NCBI RefSeq assembly: GCF_000243395.2
Contig: NZ_CM001484.1
Location: forward strand, 1,413,568-1,477,567
Direction of reading: 5' to 3'
Source of the DNA: Saccharomonospora glauca K62
GTDB taxonomy: Bacteria; Actinomycetota; Actinomycetes; Mycobacteriales; Pseudonocardiaceae
DNA: 64,000 nucleotides
Shown here: positions 1-8,595 of the stretch, piece by piece
Position numbering within the stretch: the first letter of the stretch is position 1
How the letters are laid out: the number at the start of each line of letters is the position of its first letter
Made by a program: the position numbers and the translations under genes
The notes under the pieces: generated by a model
Told to the model about the DNA's origin: nothing
Databases searched by the model: none
The model's input: the letters and a program-made list of their open reading frames with translations, nothing else

Positions 1-7
1 TCGGCCC

Positions 8-739
8 GTGCGGCTCGACCACGAATTCACCGTTCCGGCGCCCATCGACGAGGTATGGAGGGCGGTACTGGACCCGGAACGCGTCGCGCCCTGCATGCCG
101 GGGGCGACCCTCACCTCCGTTGAGGGGGACAAGTTCAAGGGCACGGTGAAGGTCAAGCTCGGGCCGGTGTCCTTGCTGTACAAGGGATCGGGCGAGTTCC
201 TCGAGAAGAACGCCGACGAGCGCAAGATCGTGATCAAGGCGTCCGGCAAGGACTCCCGTGGCGCGGGGACGGCCGCGGCCACCGTGACCGTGACCCTCAC
301 CGCCGAGGGCGGCTCCACGAAGGGCGCCGTGGCCACCGATCTCAACGTCACCGGCAAGCCGGCGCAGTTCGGTCGCGGCATGATCTCCGAGGTCGGCGGC
401 AAGATCCTGGACAACTTCGCCGCCAACCTCGCCGACATGCTCGGTGAGGCGAGCGAGGGCAAGGGTGAGGACACCGCCGCGGGCGAGTCGAAGACCTCCG
501 AGGGCGCCACGGCGGGAGCCACGACGGAGACCGCCGGAGGAGCCGGGGCGGATGCGGCCACCGGAAGGCCGAAGCTGGAGAGCGTCAAGCCCACGGCTTC
601 CACGCCGAGGGAGGCCGAGCCGATCGACCTGGTCGATTACGCGGGTGCCTCCGTCGCCAAGCGCGTCGCGCCCGCGCTCGCCGCGCTGGCGGCTCTCTTC
701 GCCTTCCTCGCGGTGAGGAGGCTGCTCCGCCGCCGCTGA
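8..739 (+). CDS. CoxG-like SRPBCC protein with C-terminal membrane anchor
   Basis: The first ~145 residues match the CoxG (carbon monoxide dehydrogenase subunit G) branch of the SRPBCC fold: an N-terminal FTVPAPIDEVWRAVLDPERVAPCMPGA stretch followed by alternating beta strands. In CO-dehydrogenase clusters such proteins help membrane attachment or maturation of molybdenum hydroxylases; no hydroxylase genes are visible here, although they could lie upstream of the window. Residues ~150-205 are a low-complexity Glu/Ala/Thr-rich linker. The C-terminus (about 218-243) is a hydrophobic helix ending in a cluster of arginines, so the SRPBCC domain is probably tethered to the inner face of the membrane. 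The GTG at position 8 gives the N-terminus expected for the family, so the gene looks complete. The family call is firm; the partner is unknown. Confidence 0.8.
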   Translation: MRLDHEFTVPAPIDEVWRAVLDPERVAPCMPGATLTSVEGDKFKGTVKVKLGPVSLLYKGSGEFLEKNADERKIVIKASGKDSRGAGTAAATVTVTLTAEGGSTKGAVATDLNVTGKPAQFGRGMISEVGGKILDNFAANLADMLGEASEGKGEDTAAGESKTSEGATAGATTETAGGAGADAATGRPKLESVKPTASTPREAEPIDLVDYAGASVAKRVAPALAALAALFAFLAVRRLLRRR

Positions 740-845
740 CACGGTGGTCGGGAACCCGGACACACTCACGTTTCGGGTGCGCGGGGCGACATCCGGGTGT
801 GCCCTCCTCGGGAAGATGACCGCTCGATCGGGCGTTGCACTCGGC

Positions 846-1913
846 ATGCGGGCTGATCACGAAACCGACGTCGTCGTCATCGGTGCCGGACAGGCGGGAC
901 TGTCGTCGGCCTACTTCCTGCACCGTGCGGGCTTGCGCGACGACGTCGGTTTCGTGGTGCTCGACCACGGCAAGCGTGCCGGTGGTGCCTGGCAGTACCG
1001 CTGGCCGACGTTGCGGATGAACCGGGTCCACGGTGTCCACGACCTGCCCGGATTCCGCCTCGCCGAGATCGCCTTCGAGCCCACCGACTCCGCCGCCGAG
1101 GTGATGGCCGCCTACTTCGCCGAGTACGAGCGCGTGTTCGACCTGCCCGTCCGGCGGCCCGTGAGCGTGCGTGCCGTGCACCGGGTGCCCGACGGCCGGT
1201 TCCTCGTCGTCACCTCGGGGGAGACGTGGCTCGCCCGAGGCGTGATCAACGCGACGGGGACCTGGGACAAGCCGTTCTGGCCGTACTACCCCGGCAGGGA
1301 GGAGTTCCGGGGGAGGCAACTGCACACCGCCGACTACACCGGGCCCGCGTCGATGGCGGGCGCGGACGTCGTCGTGGTGGGTGGTGGGACGTCGGCGGTG
1401 CAGCTGCTCGTGGAGATCGCGGAGGTCGCGGGCAGCACCACCTGGGCCACGCGGCGGCCCCCGGTCTTCCACGAGGGGGAGTTCACCCCGGAGTACGGGC
1501 GCGAAGTCGTCGCCGAGGTCGACCGGCGGGTCCGGGAGGGGAGGCCGCCCGGCAGTGTCGTCGGGGTGACCGGGTTGACGTTGACGCCCGAGGTGCGAGC
1601 CGCTCGGGACGCCGGGCTGTTGGAGCGGCGGCCGATGTTCGCGCGTATCACCCCGCACGGCGTGTGGTGGCCGGACGGGCGGTGGCAACACGCCGACGTG
1701 ATCCTGTGGGCGACGGGTTTCCGCCCGGCGTTGGACCATCTGGCGCCGTTGCGGCTACGCGGACCGGGCGGGGGCATCCGGATGAACGGCACGCGAGTGG
1801 TGGGTGTGCCGCGACTGCGTCTCGTGGGATACGGTCCGTCGGCGAGCACCGTGGGCGCGAACCGGGCCGGTCGGGAGGCCGTGCGGGGTCTGCTGGCGGA
1901 ACTCGGTCGATGA
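846..1913 (+). CDS. FAD-dependent NAD(P)-binding monooxygenase-like oxidoreductase (CzcO/TrkA-like)
   Basis: A 355-residue flavoprotein. The first dinucleotide-binding motif is VVVIGAGQAGLSSAY near the N-terminus; a second, VVVVGGGTSAVQLL, lies at about residue 175. The central ATGTWDKPFWP segment is typical of the single-component flavin monooxygenase/CzcO family that uses NADPH and FAD. The reading frame stays open upstream to 744, but homologues begin just before the GxGxxG motif, so I take the ATG at 846; 816 is a possible alternative. The substrate cannot be deduced. It follows the CoxG-like gene at ~100 bp on the same strand, with no sign of coupling. Confidence 0.75.
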   Translation: MRADHETDVVVIGAGQAGLSSAYFLHRAGLRDDVGFVVLDHGKRAGGAWQYRWPTLRMNRVHGVHDLPGFRLAEIAFEPTDSAAEVMAAYFAEYERVFDLPVRRPVSVRAVHRVPDGRFLVVTSGETWLARGVINATGTWDKPFWPYYPGREEFRGRQLHTADYTGPASMAGADVVVVGGGTSAVQLLVEIAEVAGSTTWATRRPPVFHEGEFTPEYGREVVAEVDRRVREGRPPGSVVGVTGLTLTPEVRAARDAGLLERRPMFARITPHGVWWPDGRWQHADVILWATGFRPALDHLAPLRLRGPGGGIRMNGTRVVGVPRLRLVGYGPSASTVGANRAGREAVRGLLAELGR

Positions 1914-1959
1914 CGGCTGACACCGCTGCGGAGACCTCCGTATGCGACCGATGTGGTTA

Positions 1960-2010
1960 TTCGTTCGAAACGAATTTTGCCTTGCGGAAAATGTTATTTT
2001 TTAATATTAT
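1960..2010 (+). promoter_or_regulatory. AT-rich sigma70-type promoter with upstream inverted repeat
   Basis: TTGCGG (1982-1987) and TATTAT (2005-2010) are separated by exactly 17 bp, a good housekeeping promoter for the methyltransferase starting at 2038. Upstream, TTCGTT (1960-1965) and AACGAA (1969-1974) form an inverted repeat around CGA and could be an operator. The stretch from about 1955 to 2030 is very AT-rich for this genome, including a run of T/A around 1995-2016. No clear ribosome binding site precedes 2038. The motifs are visible in the sequence; regulation is inferred. Confidence 0.5.
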
Positions 2011-2037
2011 TATTTTGATTTGAAATAGCCTGTCGGT

Positions 2038-2907
2038 ATGGCAGTTGATCTTCAGTCGAGCCGTACCGCGTTGTTGTCCGCGGCGGCCCGAGCCGCGCAT
2101 CTCACCGTCGACGATGAACCCTTCCTCTTCCGCGACACCGTGGCCGAGCGTGTTCTCGGAAGTACGGGCGTCGAGATGATCCGCTATCACCGGCAGCGGG
2201 GCGGTCATCCCATCCCGGCCAACACCAGGGTGACCGCCACCGTGCGCAGCCGGTTCGCCGAGACCGCGTTGCGGGAAGCCGTCGACCGTGGTGTGGACCA
2301 GTACTTGTTGGTGGGGGGCGGGGCTCGACACGTTCGGCGCGCGCGCTCGGAGCTCGCTCGCGGTCTCCTCGTCGTCGAGGTCGACCATCCGGGTACGCAA
2401 CGATGGAAGCGGCAGCGCCTTTCGGAATCCGGTGTGGATGTTCCCGGCACCGTGCGTTATGCCGAACTCGACCTGACCCTCGACTCGGTGTTCGACCGTG
2501 CGGTGGAGGCCGGACTCGATCCCTCGCGGCCGGTGTTCGTGAGCTGGCTCGGTGGAGTCCCGTACTTCGGGCGGAGTGAACTCGATCGGATACTCGCCGA
2601 CTTGGCTCGTACGTGCCCCGGAAGTGAGCTGGTCGCCGACTACCGCGTCCCGCCGCGAGGGCGGGACACCCGCGACGAGCTCTACGTTCGCGCGGTGTCC
2701 GTGGTGGCTTCGGAGGGAGGGGAGCCGTGGCGCAGCACGTTCCCGCCTGACGGTGTGGTGGCGTTGCTCGGCAGCCACGGGTTCGCCGTGGTGGCGGATC
2801 ACAGCGAGCGTGCCGCCGTGCCCGCCGACCTGTGGGAGCGCCGGGACGAGCTGGTGCCCGGAGGTCTGGTGCGGTTGGTGCACGCTCGCCGCGGCGTCGA
2901 TCGGTAG
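2038..2907 (+). CDS. Class I SAM-dependent methyltransferase, leucine carboxyl methyltransferase-like family
   Basis: A 289-residue protein resembling the actinobacterial LCMT-like (TIGR00027-type) putative methyltransferases. It has an N-terminal helical cap (AARAAHLTVDDEPFLFRDTVAERVLG), an SAM-binding glycine loop in the variant form YLLVGGGARHVRRA (usual members have a GAGLD-type loop), an acidic strand end (VVEVDHPGTQRWK) contacting the ribose, and a later ELDLTLD motif. Substrates are unknown for most members. The loop deviation could affect cofactor binding. It is a single gene with its own AT-rich promoter, and its 3' end runs into a 21-bp repeat array before the convergent neighbour. 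Confidence 0.7.
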   Translation: MAVDLQSSRTALLSAAARAAHLTVDDEPFLFRDTVAERVLGSTGVEMIRYHRQRGGHPIPANTRVTATVRSRFAETALREAVDRGVDQYLLVGGGARHVRRARSELARGLLVVEVDHPGTQRWKRQRLSESGVDVPGTVRYAELDLTLDSVFDRAVEAGLDPSRPVFVSWLGGVPYFGRSELDRILADLARTCPGSELVADYRVPPRGRDTRDELYVRAVSVVASEGGEPWRSTFPPDGVVALLGSHGFAVVADHSERAAVPADLWERRDELVPGGLVRLVHARRGVDR

Positions 2908-2910
2908 GTC

Positions 2911-2953
2911 CGCGTACGGGGACTGCGGACACGCGTGCACAACCTGCGGACAC
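2911..2953 (-). repeat. 21-bp-periodic 3'-end repeat array A
   Basis: Two copies of TGCGGACAC (2924-2932 and 2945-2953) lie exactly 21 bp apart, with CGCGT spacers in front of each. Read on the minus strand they fit GTGTCCGCA-N8-ACGC, downstream of the minus-strand gene at 2974-3399. The same element occurs at four other places in the window. Confidence 0.75.
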
Positions 2954-2973
2954 GCCGTCTATGGGGTGGGGCG

Positions 2974-3399
2974 TCAGTGGTCGCGGTGGGTGGCGGCGCC
3001 CGCGTTGAGTCGGGTCGTGTAGCGCTCGCGTGCTTCCTCGACGAGTTCGGGGGCGATCCACGCGACCGGCCGGATGTCCACCAGGAGTGGTTCGTTGTCG
3101 GGGCCGAAGTCCACTTCCCTGCCCGACAGCAACCACGGCCGGGCGCCTTCGTCGACTTCCCGGAGGTACTGGCACACGCGCCGGGCGAGCCAATCCTCCA
3201 GGGGAAGCGTCCACCATCCCGGTGCCGTGAGAGGGTTCGCCGACACCCCCGGCATCGTCAGCCCGCTTTCGTGGTCGGTGCTGGAGTGCTCGGCATCGGA
3301 TTCGGGCCCCGGTGAGTAGCGCAGGTACGGAGCCTCACCGGAGCGCGTGAGTTCGGCGAGCTCCGCCAGCGTGCGCACGGTTCGCATGTCCGCTGTCAT
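2974..3399 (-). CDS. DUF6098-like hypothetical protein
   Basis: A 141-residue soluble protein of unknown function, resembling the small actinobacterial family I know as DUF6098. It begins MRTVRTLAELAELTRSG, reads PYLRYSPGP soon after, and carries a conserved-looking TAPGWWTLPLEDWLARRVCQYLRE segment in its second half. There is no signal peptide or membrane segment. The frame is open back to 3522, but the upstream part does not look like protein. I start at 3399 (MTADMRTV), with 3387 (MRTV) also possible. Its 3' end faces the methyltransferase across repeat array A. Confidence 0.6.
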   Translation of the reverse strand: MTADMRTVRTLAELAELTRSGEAPYLRYSPGPESDAEHSSTDHESGLTMPGVSANPLTAPGWWTLPLEDWLARRVCQYLREVDEGARPWLLSGREVDFGPDNEPLLVDIRPVAWIAPELVEEARERYTTRLNAGAATHRDH

Positions 3400-3661
3400 C
3401 CCCGAAGCGATCCCCGTCCGCGGGACGGGGCAATCCGACCCCCGGTCCGCGATAGTGGGGTCTTCCTCCACCGTCAGTAGAAAGTGGACTCCGATTACCC
3501 GGACGTGGGGTTCGCACGTCACTCACGCGGTTGTTTCGCGCGGCGAGGAGGATTGCCGATCTCGGCCACTGCACAACCTGTATCCACACGGGCGCGGAGC
3601 GTACTTGATTAGCGCACCGTTGTTGTGATCGAAACCAGCATTTCCGAGGAGAACTCTCACC

Positions 3662-4192
3662 ATGGCAATCCGTAAAGGTGCAGTCGTCACTGCGATCGCG
3701 ATCGGCGCCGCGCTGGCCGTTTCCGGCACCACCAACGCTTCCACCGACGAGGACTGCGCCACCGGCACCTCCGTGCGTTCGCTGTCCGACACTGAGTGCG
3801 CCGAGTACGAGTTCGCCCGCAGCGACGAGGAGCACGACAAGGACTGGGACCACGGCAAGGACCAGGACGGGGACGAAGACCACGGTAAGGGCCACGGCAA
3901 GGACAAAGACCACGACAAGGACTGGGATCACGGCAAGGACTGGGACCCCGGTAAGGACGAGGACCAGGGCAAGGGCCACGACGAGGACGACGACTGGGAC
4001 CACGGCAAGGACTGGGACCACGGCAAGGACTGGGACCACGACAAGGACAAGGGCAAGGGCCACGACAAGGACAAGGACCACGACAAGGGTCACGACAAGG
4101 ACAAGGACCACAAGCACCACAAGAAGCAGGTCCACAAGAAGCCGCACGGCGGTGTCGAGACCGGTGACGGCTCGCTGGCGGCCCTGCTCTGA
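3662..4192 (+). CDS. Secreted Lys/Asp/His/Gly-rich repeat protein, candidate sortase substrate
   Basis: A 176-residue exported protein. Residues 1-26 form a signal peptide (MAIRKG, hydrophobic core, TTNAS). Two cysteines (31 and 45) may pair in the mature N-terminus. Residues ~57-153 are a simple repeat of DHGKDWDHGKD-like units with alternating charges and many histidines, suggesting an extended, possibly metal-binding cell-wall stalk. The tail (about 160-176) reads PHGGVETGDGS then LAALL. A Gly-Gly-Val-x-Thr-Gly-Asp-Gly tail occurs, to my recollection, in other actinobacterial wall proteins, but no long hydrophobic segment or basic tail follows as in classical LPXTG signals. The sortase gene starts 11 bp downstream, so enzyme and substrate are probably a pair. 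Frame assignment is supported by the SD (GAGGAG about 13 bp upstream) and the signal peptide. Confidence 0.75.
   Translation: MAIRKGAVVTAIAIGAALAVSGTTNASTDEDCATGTSVRSLSDTECAEYEFARSDEEHDKDWDHGKDQDGDEDHGKGHGKDKDHDKDWDHGKDWDPGKDEDQGKGHDEDDDWDHGKDWDHGKDWDHDKDKGKGHDKDKDHDKGHDKDKDHKHHKKQVHKKPHGGVETGDGSLAALL
3832..4127 (+). repeat. In-gene tandem repeats encoding DHGKDWD units
   Basis: Variants of gaccacggcaaggactgg (18 bp) and shorter gacaaggac blocks are iterated across the middle of the Lys/Asp/His-rich gene, in frame. All frames are open here, so the many overlapping ORFs are artefacts. Such tracts can change copy number by slippage in multiples of three without breaking the frame. Confidence 0.85.
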
Positions 4193-4203
4193 CCAGGTCC
4201 ACG

Positions 4204-4830
4204 ATGCGTGACGTGACGTCTCACCGTTCCCGCCCGTCGGTTCGCCGACTGGCGGGAACGGTGGCGTTGGCCCTCCTGCTGCTGCTTTCCGGCTGCGGTA
4301 TCACCGAGCGCATCTCGGGACACGCCGAGGCGGGGACGGAACAGGTCCGGGAGGAAGCCCCGGAGTTCCTGCCGCCGTCGCCGCCGGAACGGCTGCGTAT
4401 CCCCGCGCTCGGCGTCGACTCGGACATGTTCGTGGGGCTCGGCCTGCAGCCGGACAACACCTTGGAGGTGCCCGAGGGGGCGGAGGCCGTCGGCTGGTAC
4501 GTCGAGTCACCCACCCCCGGGGAACGCGGCCCCTCGGTGCTGGCCGCCCATGTCGACTGGCAGAACCAGAAAGGCGTGTTCTTCGAACTGCGCAACCTGG
4601 AGGTCGGTGACGACGTGATCGTCGACCGAGCCGACGGCACGTCGATCAGGTTCGTCGTCAACGAGGTCGAGCAGTACCCGAAGAACGAGTTCCCCACCGA
4701 GAAGGTGTATGGCGACACGGAGGGCGCCGAGTTACGGCTCATCACCTGCGGCGGTGACTTCGACCATTCCGTGGCGAGCTACCGCGACAACGTCGTCGCC
4801 TACGCCACGATGGTGGACTACGCCGAGTAA
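4204..4830 (+). CDS. Class F-type sortase with lipoprotein-like N-terminus
   Basis: A 208-residue sortase. The catalytic His lies in AAHVDW (His116), Cys in LITCGG (Cys182) and Arg in SYRDN (Arg194), the triad order of sortases that join surface proteins to peptidoglycan or other acceptors. The core starts at RLRIPALGVDSDM, as in class F (actinobacterial) enzymes. The N-terminus has a basic patch, a hydrophobic run and LLSGC, a plausible lipobox, so the enzyme may be a lipoprotein at Cys31 instead of a transmembrane protein. It follows the repeat protein by 11 bp and converges on the ABC transporter operon with an 7-bp gap. Class F members have few known substrates. Confidence 0.88.
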   Translation: MRDVTSHRSRPSVRRLAGTVALALLLLLSGCGITERISGHAEAGTEQVREEAPEFLPPSPPERLRIPALGVDSDMFVGLGLQPDNTLEVPEGAEAVGWYVESPTPGERGPSVLAAHVDWQNQKGVFFELRNLEVGDDVIVDRADGTSIRFVVNEVEQYPKNEFPTEKVYGDTEGAELRLITCGGDFDHSVASYRDNVVAYATMVDYAE

Positions 4831-4837
4831 TTCACCT

Positions 4838-5848
4838 TCAGTCCGCCGCGGAACTCGCGAGTGCCTCCAGAGGGAAGTGACAGGCGACCGGATGATCGGT
4901 GTCGCGGTCCACGAGTCGCGGCTCGTCGACCCGGCACCGATCTTGTGCTTTCCAGCATCGCGTGTGGAACCGACAACCCTGTGGCGGGTCGAGCGGCGAC
5001 GGGACGTCGCCCCGAAGCACGATCTCGTCGGTTTCCGCGGAACGCCAGTCCTCCGGGCTCGGCACGGCCGACAGCAGCGCCCGTGTGTAGGGATGCGCGG
5101 GCCGTTCGTAGAGGTCGGCGACCTCGCCGAGTTCCACGATCGTGCCCAGATGCATCACCGCGACCCGGTCGGCGAAGTGCCGGACCACGCCGAGGTCGTG
5201 GGTGATGAACAGGTAGGCGACCCCCAACTCCCGTTGCAGCTCCGCGAGCAGGTTCAAAATCTGCGCCTGGATCGACACGTCGAGCGCCGAGATGGCCTCG
5301 TCGCACACGATGAGCCGGGGCCTCACCGACAACGCCCTCGCGATGGAGATGCGCTGACGTTGCCCGCCGGAGAACTGGTGCGGGTAACGCCGAGCGTGGC
5401 TCGGGTTGAGCCCGACGCGCTCCAGCAACGAGGCGACTTCGGAGTCCCAGTCCTCCCGCGCCACGAGTCCGGGGTGGATACGCCACGCCTCGCTGAGCAA
5501 CTCGTACACCGTCATGGTGGGGTTGAGCGAGGCGTACGGGTCCTGGAAGACGAGTTGGACGTCCCTGCGGAGCCGCTTCCGTTCGGCGGCCGACAGCGTC
5601 CGCACGTCGCGGCCGTCGAAGCGCACCTCGCCGGAGAACGGTTCCAGCAGCCCCACCACGCTGCGAGCCACGGTGGACTTGCCGCAGCCCGACTCGCCCA
5701 CGAGACACACCGTCTCACCGGGATACACGGTCAGGTTCACCCCGGCGACGGCGCGCACCTCCTTCCGTCGGCCCCAGGCGCCTCGCCGCTGTCGGTAGCC
5801 GGCGACGAGGTCGACCAGCTCAAGCACGGGTCGTGAGTGGCTCGTCAT
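4838..5848 (-). CDS. Oligopeptide/oligosaccharide ABC transporter ATPase (OppF-like)
   Basis: The second ATPase of an Opp/Dpp-type importer, 336 residues. Walker A is GESGCGKST, the signature is FSGGQRQRISIA and Walker B is LIVCDEAISALD. The C-terminal oligo-HPY domain carries CRFHTRCWKAQDRC, a Cys cluster that in several members of the family binds an iron-sulfur centre. It is the last gene of the minus-strand operon and overlaps the end of the OppD-like gene by 29 bp. Given the LacI regulator, the cargo may be an oligosaccharide rather than a peptide; this is inference. Confidence 0.88.
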   Translation of the reverse strand: MTSHSRPVLELVDLVAGYRQRRGAWGRRKEVRAVAGVNLTVYPGETVCLVGESGCGKSTVARSVVGLLEPFSGEVRFDGRDVRTLSAAERKRLRRDVQLVFQDPYASLNPTMTVYELLSEAWRIHPGLVAREDWDSEVASLLERVGLNPSHARRYPHQFSGGQRQRISIARALSVRPRLIVCDEAISALDVSIQAQILNLLAELQRELGVAYLFITHDLGVVRHFADRVAVMHLGTIVELGEVADLYERPAHPYTRALLSAVPSPEDWRSAETDEIVLRGDVPSPLDPPQGCRFHTRCWKAQDRCRVDEPRLVDRDTDHPVACHFPLEALASSAAD

Positions 5849-6806
5849 GGGTCACCACCTCCTCCGCGAAGTGACACGCGCTCGTCCGACCCGGCGAGAC
5901 GGGGCGCAGTTCGGGTTCCTCGGTACGGCAACGTTCCCGCGCGAACGGGCACCGGGGATGGAACGCACAGCCGCTCGGCGGCGACGTGATGTCCGGTGGG
6001 TAGCCGTCGATGGGGCGGATGGCGCGACGTGGGTCCCGAGCCGACGGGCTCGCCGCCATCAGCCCACGGGTGTAGGGGTGTGCGGGGGCGCTGAACAGGT
6101 CGGCGACCGTGCCCGTCTCCACGGCCCTCCCGGCGTACATCACGACCACCGACTGGGCCGTCCGGGCGACGACTCCGAGGTCGTGACTGATCATGATGAG
6201 GGCGAGCCCGGCCTCGCGGCGCTGGCGCAGCAGCCTCAGGATCTGGGCCTGCACCGTGACGTCGAGCGCGGTGGTCGGTTCGTCGGCGATCAGCAACCGC
6301 GGCTGGAGCGCCATCGCCATCGCGATCATGACTCGTTGGCGCATTCCGCCGGAGAATTCGTGCGGGTAGTTGCCGGCGCGGGCGGCGGCGTCCGGGATGC
6401 CGACCTCGGTCATCGCCTCGATCGCCCGTTGCCGCGCCTCGCTCCGGCCGAGTCCCCGGCGGCGACGGAAGATCTCGCCGATCTGGTAGCCGACCGTCAA
6501 CGACGGATTCAACGCGCTGAGCGGGTCCTGGAAGATGATGGCCAGTTCCTCGCCGCGGAGCTGTCGCAACTCCTCGTCGGTGCACGACAGCAGGTCGCGT
6601 CCGTCGAAGCGGATGCTGCCCGAGACGACCCGAGCCTGTGGCGGCAGGAGCCCGAGCACGGCGAGGGAACTGAGACTCTTCCCGCTGCCCGACTCGCCCA
6701 CGATCGCGAGCGAGGACCCCGCCTCGACCGTGAACGACACGCCTCGCACCGCCTTCACGTCGCCGAACGCGACGGCGAGGTCGGACACCTCCAGTAGCGT
6801 GCTCAT
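5820..6806 (-). CDS. Oligopeptide/oligosaccharide ABC transporter ATPase (OppD-like)
   Basis: A 328-residue ATPase with Walker [10 protein letters not shown], signature [14 protein letters not shown], Walker [13 protein letters not shown] and the oligo-HPY tail with [14 protein letters not shown]. It pairs with the neighbouring OppF-like subunit as the heterodimeric motor. The open frame extends far upstream through the permease gene, but the protein starts at [12 protein letters not shown] (6806), which overlaps the preceding permease stop by 4 bp (ATGA), consistent with translational coupling. Confidence 0.9.
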   Translation of the reverse strand: MSTLLEVSDLAVAFGDVKAVRGVSFTVEAGSSLAIVGESGSGKSLSSLAVLGLLPPQARVVSGSIRFDGRDLLSCTDEELRQLRGEELAIIFQDPLSALNPSLTVGYQIGEIFRRRRGLGRSEARQRAIEAMTEVGIPDAAARAGNYPHEFSGGMRQRVMIAMAMALQPRLLIADEPTTALDVTVQAQILRLLRQRREAGLALIMISHDLGVVARTAQSVVVMYAGRAVETGTVADLFSAPAHPYTRGLMAASPSARDPRRAIRPIDGYPPDITSPPSGCAFHPRCPFARERCRTEEPELRPVSPGRTSACHFAEEVVTHDEPLTTRA

Positions 6807-7672
6807 CGAATCACCGCCGTGGTCGTCGTGGTCTCCGTGGCTTTTCGGTTCTTCGCGCTCTTCGGGTCGGCGCTGTCGCGGAACGCGTCCCCGAGCACGC
6901 CGACGCAGATCACCACCAGCGTCAGCGCCACTCCCGGCACCGTGGCGATCCACCAGGCCGAGTCGAGGTAGTCGCGTCCGTTGGCGATGGTCGATCCCCA
7001 CGACGCCTGGTCGAGCGGAACGCCGAGGCCGAGGAACGACAGGGCCGCCTCGGCGACCATGGTGAGGCCCACCTGCATCGTGGCGGCCACGACGAGTGGC
7101 TGGACGCAGGACGGGAAGATGTAGCGGGCCATGATCCGCACGTCGCTCGCGCCCATCACCCGCGCCGAGTCGACGAACTCGCGATTGCGGACGGTCAACG
7201 CCGAACCCCGTACGACGCGGGCGAAGATCACCCAGCGGGTCACCGCGAGCGCGATGATCACGTTGAGCAGGCTCGGCCCGAGGACACCCGCCACGAGGAT
7301 GGCGAGCAGGATGCTGGGGAAGGCCAGCTGCATGTCGCCGACGCGGGAGATGAGGGTGTCGAGCCACCCTCCGTAGTAGCCGGCCAGCAGACCGAGCACC
7401 AGGCCGATGAGTCCACCGACGACGACCACGGTGACCGCCACGAGGAGCGAGACCCGAGATCCGGCGATGAACTGCGCGAACACGTCGCGGCCGTCCTGGT
7501 CGGTTCCAAACAGCGCGAAGCTGCCGTCGGACAGGGTGCTTCCAGGAGGGAGCAGACGGTCGGTGACGCGGGTGGCGACGCCGTCGTAGGGGACGATCAG
7601 GGGACCGAACACCGCGAGGAGCGCGAACAGCGTCAGCACTCCGCCCGCGATCTTGGCAGCCGTGGACCTCAT
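6803..7672 (-). CDS. ABC transporter permease (OppC/DppC-like)
   Basis: A 289-residue inner-membrane permease: one N-terminal membrane segment, a periplasm-facing loop (DRLLPPGSTLSDGSFALFGTDQDGRD, the DppC/OppC signature GTDxxGRD), then five more segments. The coupling-helix region RGSALTVRNREFVDSARVMGASD is the EAA motif contacting the ATPases. ATGA overlaps at both ends tie it to OppB-like and OppD-like genes. Confidence 0.9.
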   Translation of the reverse strand: MRSTAAKIAGGVLTLFALLAVFGPLIVPYDGVATRVTDRLLPPGSTLSDGSFALFGTDQDGRDVFAQFIAGSRVSLLVAVTVVVVGGLIGLVLGLLAGYYGGWLDTLISRVGDMQLAFPSILLAILVAGVLGPSLLNVIIALAVTRWVIFARVVRGSALTVRNREFVDSARVMGASDVRIMARYIFPSCVQPLVVAATMQVGLTMVAEAALSFLGLGVPLDQASWGSTIANGRDYLDSAWWIATVPGVALTLVVICVGVLGDAFRDSADPKSAKNRKATETTTTTAVIR

Positions 7673-8595
7673 ACGGTCTCCAGGGTGATTCTGGGGTCGA
7701 GGTAGAAGTACAGGACGTCGACCAGCAAATTGAGTCCGATGTAGAACACAACGATCAGCAGGATCGCCGCCTCCGCCACCGCGTAGTCGCGGTAGACGAT
7801 CGAGTCGATCATCAACGAGCCGATGCCCTGCCAGGCGAAGACCTGCTCGATGATGACCGCGTCGGCGATGAAGTTACCCATCACCAGACCGAGCACGGTC
7901 ACCACGGGGGTCAGGGTGTTGCGCAGGACGTGGACGTTGAGCACCACGTGTTCGGGCAGGCCCTTCGACCGCGCGGTACGGACGTATTCCTTGCCCAGCT
8001 CCTCCAGCGTTCCGTTGCGCACGAGCCGGGCGAGCCAGCCGACGAACGGCAGCGCGAGCGTGAACGCGGGCAGGATCGCGCCCACCGGCGTGCCGTCGGC
8101 GGTGCCCGGCAGCAGGTTCAGCATCCTGGCGAAGACGAGCACCAGCATGATGCCGACCCAGAACGACGGCAGGGCTTGACCCGCCAGCGACAGGTACGAC
8201 ACCAGCCGGTCGGCGAGCCTGCCGGTGTGGCGGGCGGCGTAGACGCCGAGCGGAAAACCGATGAGCACGGTCAGCACCAGTGCCCAGCCCGCCAGGGTGA
8301 GCGTGGAGGGGAGTCGTTCCAGCACGTTCGACAGCGCGTCGCCGCCGAGTCGCCACGACTCTCCGAAGTCGAGGGTCAGCACCTCGCCTAGGTGGCGGAC
8401 GTACTGGTCCCACAGGGGATCGTTCAAACCGAGTTGTTCGCGCGCCGCCTCCAGTTCCTCCCTGGTGGCCGAAGCTCCCAGCATGAGTGAGGCGGGATCG
8501 CCGGAGACGACGCGCAACACCACGAACACGATGGTGATCGCGCCGAAGATGAGAAATACCGACTGTCCCAGCCGGCGTGCGATGTAGATGATCAC
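7669..8595 (-). CDS. ABC transporter permease (OppB/DppB-like)
   Basis: A 308-residue inner-membrane permease starting with a GTG. The N-terminus MIIYIARRLGQSVFLIFG and the early SGDPASLMLG segment are characteristic of DppB/OppB. Six membrane segments follow, with the EAA loop RNGTLEELGKEYVRTARSKGLPE. It forms the translocation pore with the OppC-like partner. Its start overlaps the lacI-type gene stop by 4 bp (GTGA). Confidence 0.9.
   Translation of the reverse strand: MIIYIARRLGQSVFLIFGAITIVFVVLRVVSGDPASLMLGASATREELEAAREQLGLNDPLWDQYVRHLGEVLTLDFGESWRLGGDALSNVLERLPSTLTLAGWALVLTVLIGFPLGVYAARHTGRLADRLVSYLSLAGQALPSFWVGIMLVLVFARMLNLLPGTADGTPVGAILPAFTLALPFVGWLARLVRNGTLEELGKEYVRTARSKGLPEHVVLNVHVLRNTLTPVVTVLGLVMGNFIADAVIIEQVFAWQGIGSLMIDSIVYRDYAVAEAAILLIVVFYIGLNLLVDVLYFYLDPRITLETV

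Noticed and set aside
3678-4211. Thr/Arg-rich frames overlapping the Lys/Asp/His repeat gene
   Set aside because: The repeats leave all frames open; only the first frame has a signal peptide and a start with ribosome binding site.
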